Positions 25,270 to 31,850 of a stretch of 64,000 bases of DNA are shown here, piece after piece. The stretch lies in NCBI RefSeq assembly GCF_000321415.2, contig NC_019902.2:1178001-1242000 (forward strand), written 5' to 3'. A program made the position numbers and the translations under genes. Every line of letters starts with the position of its first letter. The stretch's first letter is position 1. This DNA comes from Thioalkalivibrio nitratireducens DSM 14787 (GTDB lineage: Bacteria > Pseudomonadota > Gammaproteobacteria > Ectothiorhodospirales > Ectothiorhodospiraceae). The notes under the pieces are model-generated. The model saw nothing but the letters and a program-made list of their open reading frames with translations, had not been told where the DNA came from and made no database searches.

Positions 25270-25398
25270 ATGATGCAGGAGCACCGGTTCACCGTTCGTT
25301 TCGATACCCCGGTATTCCTCGGTAACGCCGAGCAGGCCGGGCAGTGGCGCACGCCTCCGCTCAAGGCGTTATTACGCCGATGGTGGCGGGTCGCCGCG
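25270..25398 (+). pseudogene. Type III CRISPR RAMP protein fragment (Cmr1-like)
   Basis: After AGGAG, an ATG at 25270 opens a frame whose first ~40 residues (HRFTVRFDTPVFLGNAEQAG; WRTPPLKALLRRWWRVAAAL) carry the N-terminal pattern of Cmr1-type RAMP proteins: a TPxFLGGA-like loop followed by RPPSIKGLLRWWWR-like residues. Similarity ends at about 25398, where a repeat-like element begins, so only the N-terminus is left. No other cas gene or CRISPR array is in the window. The assignment rests on this motif alone. Confidence 0.6.
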
Positions 25399-25411
25399 GC
25401 GCTGGCCCGCA

Positions 25412-25521
25412 GGGTGAGCGCAGCGAATAATCCAGGCGGCGTGGGGAGGACTGACGCCGTGTGGATCGCCACGTCCCGCCACGCTGCGCTCGCGGCTAAA
25501 GGCTTCGCTCCTCGTGATGAC
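25412..25521. repeat. Inverted-repeat intergenic element
   Basis: GAGCGCAGCG (25416-25425) recurs inverted as CGCTGCGCTC (25482-25491), with further related words (GGCTTCGCTCCTCGTGATGACG) at the right end. The arrangement resembles a widespread proteobacterial intergenic repeat with GAGCGAAGCGA-type arms and TGGATTGCCACGTC-type inner sequence. It abuts the RAMP fragment and may have mediated the truncation. Confidence 0.5.
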
Positions 25522-25693
25522 GCTGGTTACGAGCCGGCCGTTCCAGCTTGCGGAGCATCCGTGATAATCAGGTTGGCGGCTGGGGGTCTGGTGGTGTGCA
25601 AGGCGAAACGAGGGCAGGATTGGTGTCGACTATTGAACAGGGTGCCAGGAATGAGGCGCGGCGCGAGAGGTGCGCTGGCCGCTGGCTGACGGC

Positions 25694-26719
25694 ATGATCA
25701 GGATCGACGGTACGATGGGGGAGGGCGGTGGGCAGGTGCTGCGCACTGCGCTGTCGCTGTCGGTCCTGACCGGCAAGGGGATTCACCTGGTTCGTATTCG
25801 CGCGCGGCGCGACCGACCGGGGCTGGCCTTTCAGCATCGCATGGCGGTGCACGCCGTAGGCCAGATCAGCGGCGCCCGTATGGAGGGCGTGCGCGTGGGA
25901 TCGGTAGAGCTCCGGTTCGAACCCGGCCCAATCATCCCCGGAGAGTACCGTTTCGATATCGGTACCGCGGGTGCTGCCAGCCTGGTGCTGCAGACCGTGC
26001 TGCTTCCGCTCGCGGTTGCTGAAAAGGCCTCGCGCATCACCGTGACCGGCGGTACTCATGTGCCGTTCAGCCCCTGTTACCATTACCTGGACTGGCATTG
26101 GCGGGTGCTGATGACGCGCATCGGTGTGCCGTTTGCTCTCGAGATGCCGATGGCCGGGTTCTATCCGCCCGGAGGTGGCGTGTTGCACGCTCAGATCGGC
26201 GGCGGTGCCCGGGTCGTTGCGGCGCACTGGCTGGACCGCGGGCCTCTGGTTCGGATCCGCGGACTGTCCGCGGTGGCGCTGCTTCCGGACGAGATCGCCG
26301 AGCGCCAGCGCGTGCGGGCGCTCGGCGGACTCCGGGCCCAGCGCTGCCCGGTCGAGATCGAGGCGCAGCGGCTGCCTGCGCAGTCGCCGGGCACGGTGCT
26401 GGTGCTGTTGGCGGAGTTCGAACGGTCTCAGGCCTGCTTCTTTGCGCTCGGCGCACGTGGCAAGCGGGCCGAGCGGGTTGCCGATGAGGCCGTGGAAGGG
26501 CTGCGGCGGTTCCTGGCGACCGATGGTGCAGTGGACCCATGGGCCGCGGATCAGTTGCTGCTGCCGCTGGCTCTGGCTTCGCAGCCTTCGGCGGTGCGGA
26601 CCGCCGAGGTGACCCGGCACCTGCTGACGCAGGCGGAGCTGATCCCGCGGCTGCTGCCGGTCCGGATCGAGGTCGACGGCCGGCTCGGTGAGCCGGGGAC
26701 CGTTCGGGTCTGTCCCTGA
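25694..26719 (+). CDS. rtcA: RNA 3'-terminal phosphate cyclase
   Basis: A 341-residue enzyme that converts an RNA 3'-phosphate to a 2',3'-cyclic phosphate using ATP. The RTC signature is present (GTMGEGGGQVLRTALSLSVL; RIRARRDRPGLAFQH; FDIGTAGAASLVLQTVLLPL), as is the HLL segment (VTRHLLTQAELIP) that holds the adenylylated His. Length matches RtcA. The start at 25694 begins MIRIDGTMGEGGG as in other RtcA proteins. It precedes an RNase Z-like gene by 30 bases; rtcB and rtcR are not in the window. Confidence 0.93.
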   Translation: MIRIDGTMGEGGGQVLRTALSLSVLTGKGIHLVRIRARRDRPGLAFQHRMAVHAVGQISGARMEGVRVGSVELRFEPGPIIPGEYRFDIGTAGAASLVLQTVLLPLAVAEKASRITVTGGTHVPFSPCYHYLDWHWRVLMTRIGVPFALEMPMAGFYPPGGGVLHAQIGGGARVVAAHWLDRGPLVRIRGLSAVALLPDEIAERQRVRALGGLRAQRCPVEIEAQRLPAQSPGTVLVLLAEFERSQACFFALGARGKRAERVADEAVEGLRRFLATDGAVDPWAADQLLLPLALASQPSAVRTAEVTRHLLTQAELIPRLLPVRIEVDGRLGEPGTVRVCP

Positions 26720-26749
26720 GCGGTATTCGGCTGGAGAACGGCAACGCTC

Positions 26750-27769
26750 ATGAAACCCCAGTTCCAGACCCACCTGGTCAACGGCACCACCGGTGATCCG
26801 GTGCTCTACGTCGACTTCCTGTTTCAGCGCCGTGCGCTGCTGTTCGACCTCGGCGAGATCGTGGCGTTGTCGCCGCGCCAGGTGCTGCGCGTCACCGATG
26901 TGTTCGTATCGCACACGCACATGGACCATTTCATCGGCTTCGACACGATGCTGCGGCTGATGCTGGGGCGTTCGAAGCGACTGCGGCTTTTCGGGCCGCC
27001 GGACTTCCTGGACCGGGTCGCGCACCGGCTGCTCGGCTACACCTGGAACCTGGTGCACAACTTTGCGGTGGAACTCGTGATCGAGGCGGTCGAACGGTGG
27101 CCGGACGGCGAGCTGCGCCGGGCCCGGTTCCGGTCTTCCCGCGCATTCGCCCGTGAGGAAATGCCTCCCGCAACGGCCTCGGACGGCGTACTGCTCGACG
27201 AGGACGACTTCCGGGTACGGGCTGTGCCACTGGATCATAACGGGATCGTCTCGCTGGCGTTCGCGCTGGAGGAAAAGGCGCACCTGAACGTCTGGAAGAA
27301 CCGGCTGGACGAACTGGGGCTGCCGACCGGCCCATGGCTCACCGAACTGAAGCGGCGAGTACGCCGGGGCGACGCAGACGACACGGCGTTGACGATCCGC
27401 TGGCGTGACCGTCACGGGGAGCACCAGCGGATAGAGCCGTTGGGCCTGTTGCGCCGCGAGGTGCTGCGCGAGGTGCCGGGACAGACGATCGCCTATGTGG
27501 TCGACGCCGTTTTTCATGATGCCAACCGGCGCGCGATCGTGCAGCTCGCCCGTTACGCCGACCGGTTCTATGTCGAGGCCCCGTTTCTGAACGAGGCCGC
27601 CACACGTGCGGCGACGACCGGCCACCTGACGGCCGGGCAGGCCGGGCGACTGGCGCGCGAGGCGGGGGTGAAACGGCTGATCCCGTTTCACTTCTCGTCC
27701 CGGCATACCGGGCAGGAGGCTCTGATCGAGGAACAGGCGATGACCGCATTCGCCGGCGGAAAGGCTTGA
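26750..27769 (+). CDS. Ribonuclease Z-like metallo-beta-lactamase protein
   Basis: A 339-residue metallo-beta-lactamase-fold protein. The zinc motif SHTHMDHFIGFD and the later His residues (VPLDHNGIVSLA, LIPFHFSSRH) fit the RNase Z/ElaC group, which processes tRNA 3' ends; a Met replaces the usual Leu/Ala in the HxHxDH loop without loss of ligands. It is longer than typical bacterial RNase Z with an insertion around residues 190-240. Its place behind rtcA suggests a shared role in RNA end processing. GGAGAACGGCAACGCTC precedes the ATG. Confidence 0.8.
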   Translation: MKPQFQTHLVNGTTGDPVLYVDFLFQRRALLFDLGEIVALSPRQVLRVTDVFVSHTHMDHFIGFDTMLRLMLGRSKRLRLFGPPDFLDRVAHRLLGYTWNLVHNFAVELVIEAVERWPDGELRRARFRSSRAFAREEMPPATASDGVLLDEDDFRVRAVPLDHNGIVSLAFALEEKAHLNVWKNRLDELGLPTGPWLTELKRRVRRGDADDTALTIRWRDRHGEHQRIEPLGLLRREVLREVPGQTIAYVVDAVFHDANRRAIVQLARYADRFYVEAPFLNEAATRAATTGHLTAGQAGRLAREAGVKRLIPFHFSSRHTGQEALIEEQAMTAFAGGKA

Positions 27770-27814
27770 CGCGACGACACGGGGCGCGTGGCCACGATGG
27801 TTTCGCCGCAGAGA

Positions 27815-28483
27815 TCAGCGTTCCAGCAGGCGGCGCATTCCCGGCTCGTCGAGGAAAGTGATGGTATCCCCCTCGACCCGGATCAGCCCCTTTTCGCGGA
27901 GCTTCGACAGGGTCCGCGACAGCGTTTCGGGCTTCATCGACAGGCGCGACGCGATGACCTGCTTGGGAACGTTCAGGTCGACCCGATCGGGGCCGGTGCG
28001 TTCCTGTTGCAGGAGGTAGGTGATGAACCGGTAGTTCGCGTTGTGCAGGCTCAGTTCGTCGATCTCCCGCACCATCTGGTGCAGGCGCCGGCTCATCGTC
28101 CCCAGCAGTTGCAGGGTTAGCTCCGGGGATTCCCGCAATAGCCCCAGGAACGCCTCGTTGTCGAACGCCAGCAGCCGGGTCTCGCTTAGGGCGCCTGCGC
28201 TGACCGGGTAGCTCTGGTGCTCCATGAACATCACCGCCTCGGCGAACATCGCACCCGCGTGCAGCACGTCGATCACCTTCTCCTCGCCCTCGCGGGACAG
28301 CAGAAACAGTTTTACCGAGCCGACGCAGATCAAGAAGAAGTAGCGCGCGGGGTCGCCCTGCGTAAACAGTGTGTCCCCCGGTGCAAGGTGGAATTCGCGC
28401 ATCGATTCGCGCATCCGGGCCAGTTGTGCATCGTCCAAAGGTTCGAACAGGTGCACCTGTTGAAGCGGGTCTTCGGCGGACAT
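27815..28483 (-). CDS. Crp/Fnr-family regulator, Dnr type
   Basis: A 222-residue regulator with an N-terminal cyclic-nucleotide-binding fold (FTQGDPARYFFLICVGSVKL), a dimerization helix and a C-terminal winged helix. The recognition helix KPETLSRTLSKLREKG keeps the E-xx-S-R set that contacts TTGA(T/C)-type half sites in FNR/DNR proteins. The N-terminal Cys cluster of FNR is absent, so it is not an iron-sulfur sensor; Dnr proteins respond to NO. The ATG at 28483 is preceded by AAGGAGAGG. Likely targets are the palindromes at 30751 and 30951 next to hemerythrin and fumarate reductase genes. Confidence 0.85.
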   Translation of the reverse strand: MSAEDPLQQVHLFEPLDDAQLARMRESMREFHLAPGDTLFTQGDPARYFFLICVGSVKLFLLSREGEEKVIDVLHAGAMFAEAVMFMEHQSYPVSAGALSETRLLAFDNEAFLGLLRESPELTLQLLGTMSRRLHQMVREIDELSLHNANYRFITYLLQQERTGPDRVDLNVPKQVIASRLSMKPETLSRTLSKLREKGLIRVEGDTITFLDEPGMRRLLER

Positions 28484-28639
28484 CGGCCTCTCCTTCGGCG
28501 GTGTTCGGACCGTGATGGCGGCGGCTTTGCGGGACAAGGCTGGATGCGGTCCGGAGGCTTAACGGTACCGGTTCCAAAACCCCGAAGCTAGCAAACGACG
28601 GAAGGGGTGCCCAAGGTCGTCGGTCGAACATCCGGCAGG

Positions 28640-30010
28640 TCACGGCCCGGCAGTGTCGGGACCGCCGCGTTGGGTCGTGGGCATCCGGGTGGGGTGCGCA
28701 CCCGCCCGTTCGATCGCGTTCAGTGCGTGCCTGTAGCGCGTCAGGGCATACACCAGGTTCAGCCACAGCAGCAGGCTGGAACCGCCGAAGGCGAACAGGG
28801 CCGGGTAGAACATCCAGGGCAGCCAGAACGTGGCGAGACCGGCAGTGACTGCCACGGCGTGTGTCAGGAACTGTGTACGCTGCAGCAAGGCCGGGATGGC
28901 GTCGTGGAGGTTGGGAATGCGCACCCCGCGCATGCCCGTGCGCACTTGCACCCGGTTCAGGTGAAGCCAGACCAGGAAGGGCACGATCTTGTACAGCATG
29001 CCGTTCACCACCGAGACCGCGAATCCGGACAGGAACAGCCACCCCAGCGCCAGTCCGAGAGCCGGCTGGGACACCAGTCCCGGTACGGCTTGCGCTGTGC
29101 CCCAGAGGACGGTGGCACCCAGCAGTGCACCCATCGCCAGACGCCAGAAATCCAGCGTCACGTCCGGCAGCCTGCGCCGGCGTTGGGCAAGAACGCGAAG
29201 CGTCAGCAACGCGAATGCCGCGGTCCATGCCGCGATCCCGGCCTCGAGCATCCGCTCGGGAAGGGCCGGCGGTGCGCCCGCGGACGCGATCCGCAGGATC
29301 GTGTAAGAGGCCAGCAACATGAACAGCGCCGGCGCCTGGACGTGAACGAAGGCACGCGGATACGGCGGCGTGATCTGGAACATCGGTACCACGTGCACGG
29401 CCACTGCGGCAACCAGCAGGGCGATCCAGCCGAACAGCCCCCAGGCGAGGTGCACGTCGGTCAGGTGGCGGGGCAGCCCGAGCCCGAAACCCATGTGCCC
29501 TGCCGCGATCCACAAGCCGAGCAGGGTCGCGATGCCCAGCGCCAACAGCGCCAGCGTGACCGTGAGCGCAGCCGCGTCGCGCACTCCGGAGCGCACGAGG
29601 CCCGGCAGCGTCATTGCCATGAATCCGATCACCGCGGCGGGCAGCAGCGCGGAGCCCGACCGGACAAGCAGGGGTTCCGTTCCGGCAAGTCCTGCGGCGA
29701 GTGCAGCGGTACCGGCGGCCAGCAGCGCGAGGATCAGCAGGCCGCCGGTGCGGGTCTGCGCCGGTGGGGTGCCGAGCAGCACCGGCAGAAGCTGCTGGAG
29801 CGCCCCGAGCATGGCGGTCGCGACGTAGCCGATCACGAGCAGGTGTACCGGGCCGAGCAACCCGGGCATCCAGCGTGACTGCAGGTTTTCCGGGCCCAGC
29901 CATGCCAGTGTTACCGCGAACGCCACCCCGAACAGCGGCGCCGTGACCAGGAACTGCACCGGCACCCACAGGGGAGGCGTGGCTTCAAGAGCCAGCGCCG
30001 GGCTGTTCAT
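28640..30010 (-). CDS. Polytopic membrane protein, NnrS / heme-copper-oxidase-like
   Basis: A 456-residue protein with about 12 membrane helices. Several histidines lie in or at helix ends (GPVHLLVIGYVATAMLGAL; DVHLAWGLFGWIALL; AVHVVPMFQITPPYP; FLVWLHLNRV), a pattern seen in NnrS-like and subunit-I-like heme or copper proteins. Exact family membership is not certain. The start overlaps the DUF2249 gene by 26 bases; an in-frame ATG at 30037 is an alternative. With DUF2249, hemerythrin and a Dnr regulator nearby, a role in NO or oxygen stress is the best inference. Confidence 0.7.
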   Translation of the reverse strand: MNSPALALEATPPLWVPVQFLVTAPLFGVAFAVTLAWLGPENLQSRWMPGLLGPVHLLVIGYVATAMLGALQQLLPVLLGTPPAQTRTGGLLILALLAAGTAALAAGLAGTEPLLVRSGSALLPAAVIGFMAMTLPGLVRSGVRDAAALTVTLALLALGIATLLGLWIAAGHMGFGLGLPRHLTDVHLAWGLFGWIALLVAAVAVHVVPMFQITPPYPRAFVHVQAPALFMLLASYTILRIASAGAPPALPERMLEAGIAAWTAAFALLTLRVLAQRRRRLPDVTLDFWRLAMGALLGATVLWGTAQAVPGLVSQPALGLALGWLFLSGFAVSVVNGMLYKIVPFLVWLHLNRVQVRTGMRGVRIPNLHDAIPALLQRTQFLTHAVAVTAGLATFWLPWMFYPALFAFGGSSLLLWLNLVYALTRYRHALNAIERAGAHPTRMPTTQRGGPDTAGP

Positions 30011-30251
30011 TCCGGACCGCGTCTGGGACCGGTCCATCGGCTCGCCAGATCAGGATCTCGAACGGCACCTCCAGCCTATGGCGCACCGTGTGGGCGAAGC
30101 CCATGTCCTTCAGGATCGGATAGAGCGGATAGGGATCGCGACGGTGCAGCATGCGCAGCAGGTCGCCCGGTGCAAGTTCGGGGAGCCGGTCCAGCACCTG
30201 CTGCATCGGCTCCGGAGGCGGCAGGTCGCGAACATCGAGGCGGATCTCCAC
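29985..30251 (-). CDS. DUF2249 domain protein
   Basis: An 88-residue protein of the DUF2249 (SirA/TusA-like) group: MEIRLDVRDLPPPEPMQQVL, then ELAPGDLLRMLHRRDPYPLY and a closing beta strand (EVPFEILIWRADG). DUF2249 genes are commonly found with hemerythrin and NO-related genes; the function is unknown. The gene starts four bases after the hemerythrin stop and overlaps the membrane protein downstream, forming one operon. Confidence 0.88.
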   Translation of the reverse strand: MEIRLDVRDLPPPEPMQQVLDRLPELAPGDLLRMLHRRDPYPLYPILKDMGFAHTVRHRLEVPFEILIWRADGPVPDAVRNEQPGAGS

Positions 30252-30254
30252 GGA

Positions 30255-30695
30255 TCAGGTTCCCATGCCGGTCATCCGCTCGATGAGTTCCGCCGACTCG
30301 TTGTCGAGTGCGCGCCCGGCCATCGGATACAGCACCTGCTCTTCCTTCAGGTTGTGCTGTTGGATCATCATCAGCAGGGTCTCGGCCGTCCCGAGGCCGG
30401 ACCGGTGATCACCGTTCGCGACGGCCTGCGCGAGTTCGTCCATGAGGCCGCGCATCTGGTCGTGCTCCATCTTCATTGCGCGGGTGGGTCCGTCGCGCAT
30501 TCCGGTCACCGTTTCGAAGCGGGGGAACAGCACCGCTTCCTCGCGCTGGAAATGGCGTTTCATGTCGGCGATGAACCGATCGCAGGCGGAACGTGCCCCG
30601 TCGCGGTTGCCGGTAGCGAGTGCGCTCTCCATCTCCGTGTACGCCCGGTCGCAGGAACGGTGGTCGTCGGTAAGAAAGGCCTGGATTCCAATCAT
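30255..30695 (-). CDS. Hemerythrin HHE cation-binding protein
   Basis: A 146-residue four-helix protein with hemerythrin iron ligands: DDHRSCDRAY, KRHFQREEAVLFPRFE, MKMEHDQMRGLMDEL and QHNLKEEQVLYPM. Proteins of this type bind a di-iron site and are associated with NO resistance (DnrN/YtfE-like in context, though smaller). It is first in the operon hemerythrin-DUF2249-membrane protein. The start is 62 bases downstream of the centre of a perfect FNR/DNR-type palindrome (30751-30764). Confidence 0.9.
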   Translation of the reverse strand: MIGIQAFLTDDHRSCDRAYTEMESALATGNRDGARSACDRFIADMKRHFQREEAVLFPRFETVTGMRDGPTRAMKMEHDQMRGLMDELAQAVANGDHRSGLGTAETLLMMIQQHNLKEEQVLYPMAGRALDNESAELIERMTGMGT

Positions 30696-30750
30696 CGGGT
30701 GCTCCCTGAGGCGGCGAAGCCGACCGTAGCAGGAACCGAGTCAACTGCAC

Positions 30751-30764
30751 TTGACCCGGGTCAA
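30751..30764 (-). promoter_or_regulatory. FNR/DNR box upstream of the hemerythrin operon
   Basis: TTGACCCGGGTCAA is a perfect palindrome of the FNR/DNR type (TTGAC-N4-GTCAA). If the start of transcription lies 41.5 bases from its centre, the -10 hexamer falls on TACGGT (30728-30723 on the minus strand), a weak match that would need activation. The Dnr-type gene at 27815 is the likely regulator. The site also contains the stop codon of the aroG-like remnant. Confidence 0.7.
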
Positions 30765-30907
30765 GAGCCTGCGGGTTCCGGCCCGGCAGGGGCCGCCCTG
30801 CGGCGCTCGCGGACAGCCTGCACGAGTTGTTCCAGCAAGGTCACCGAGTCGTCCCAGCCGATGCTGGGATCGGTGATGCTCTGGACGCATGCGAGCGGTG
30901 TGCTGGG
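30761..30907 (-). pseudogene. DAHP synthase (aroG-like) 3' remnant
   Basis: About 48 codons on the minus strand end at 30761. The stretch STPLACVQSITDPSIGWDDS followed by VTLLEQLVQAVRERR matches the C-terminus of AroG-type 3-deoxy-7-phosphoheptulonate synthases (LAYGKSITDACIGWEDT in E. coli). Nothing upstream continues the protein. The fragment lies between the two FNR-type sites of divergent operons, so it is likely a leftover from a rearrangement that created the present divergent region. Confidence 0.7.
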
Positions 30908-30950
30908 ACCGGATCCTGGCGTCCTGCGACCCGAAGGGACGGAACAGCCA

Positions 30951-30992
30951 GTGATATGGATCAATGCTTATGTAGGCTTTCCGGCCTAGCAT
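30951..30992 (+). promoter_or_regulatory. FNR/DNR box and -10 of the frdCAB operon
   Basis: GTGATATGGATCAA (30951-30964) matches TTGAT-N4-ATCAA at nine of ten positions. With the canonical centre at -41.5 the start would be at about 30999, and the -10 window falls exactly on TAGCAT (30987-30992). This is the layout of a class II FNR-type activated promoter. The frdC ATG is 92 bases downstream of the -35-replacing site. Confidence 0.75.
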
Positions 30993-31055
30993 GTCCGGGT
31001 CGGGTGGCTGTCGGTGCCCGTCGCTTCGCATTCAACCGAAAAGGCAGGTGGTGGA

Positions 31056-31850
31056 ATGGGCAAGACGGGTGAACTGTCGATCGGGGCGGCCCTCACCGGT
31101 CGGCGCGAAACGGGACGCTGGCCGGCGTGGATGGATTTCATGCAGAGTGCATCAGGGCTGTTCCTGGCGCTGTTCTTGTGGGTGCACCTGTTCGCGGAGG
31201 CCTCGATCCTGCTCGGCAAGGACGCGATGTACCGGGTCACGATCTTCTTCGAGGGTTACTACTTCCTCGGTGACACCTACCCGATCATCATCACGCTGTT
31301 CTCGGCCTTCATCCTCGCGATCGTGCTGCTGCACGCGGTGCTCGCGGTGCGCAAGTTCCCGAACAGCTACCGGCAGTACCGCGTGCTGCGCGACCACATC
31401 AAGGTGATGCGTCACGAGGACACGACGCTCTGGTGGGTGCAGGTCTACACCGGGTTCGTGCTGTTCTTCCTGGTGTCGGTGCACCTCTACACGATGCTGT
31501 CGCAACCCGCGAACATCGGCCCGTACGCCTCGTCGGACCGGGTGGTCGGCGAGTGGATGTGGCCGCTGTACCTGCTGTTGCTGATCACCGCCGTCGTGCA
31601 CGCGGCGGTCGGCATGTACCGCGTCGGCGTTAAATGGGGGTGGCTCCCCGCGCGTGATCCGGGTCTCGGGCGGCGGCGGCTGAAGTGGGCGACGCGCGGC
31701 TTCATCGTGTTCTTCATCCTGCTCGGTCTCGCTTCTCTGAGCACCTACATCCGGATCGGCCTCGACGAGCGCGAACCCGGTGAGCGCTACGTACCCACCT
31801 GGCAGCGCGACCTGCCGGCTGCCCACGGATCCCGGGAGGTACTGCCATGA
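31056..31850 (+). CDS. frdC: Fumarate reductase cytochrome b subunit
   Basis: A 264-residue di-heme membrane anchor with five helices, of the Wolinella succinogenes type. The four heme ligands are at His44, His93, His143 and His182, the same numbers as in W. succinogenes FrdC, and Glu66, needed there for menaquinol oxidation, is present (IFFEGYYF). The position of the E-pathway glutamate (180) is Val (TAVVHAAVG). Gene order C-A-B is also that of Wolinella. The ATG at 31056 has AGGTGG five bases upstream. It could work as fumarate reductase or succinate dehydrogenase. Confidence 0.93.
   Translation: MGKTGELSIGAALTGRRETGRWPAWMDFMQSASGLFLALFLWVHLFAEASILLGKDAMYRVTIFFEGYYFLGDTYPIIITLFSAFILAIVLLHAVLAVRKFPNSYRQYRVLRDHIKVMRHEDTTLWWVQVYTGFVLFFLVSVHLYTMLSQPANIGPYASSDRVVGEWMWPLYLLLLITAVVHAAVGMYRVGVKWGWLPARDPGLGRRRLKWATRGFIVFFILLGLASLSTYIRIGLDEREPGERYVPTWQRDLPAAHGSREVLP

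Noticed and set aside
16900-25700. A CRISPR array accompanying the RAMP-like fragment
   Set aside because: I looked for regularly spaced direct repeats of 25-40 bases in and around the island and saw none; the only tandem repeats are a 16-bp duplication and IS21 terminal repeats.
16890-25700. A second copy of the tRNA-Ser 3' end as the distal attachment site
   Set aside because: No duplicate of the terminal ~20 bases was found by eye between the tRNA and rtcA; it may lie outside the window or have been deleted.
27339-29969. An 876-codon minus-strand open frame
   Set aside because: It overlaps, out of frame, the Dnr-type regulator, membrane protein and the end of the RNase Z-like gene, all with recognizable motifs. 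The long frame reflects codon bias.
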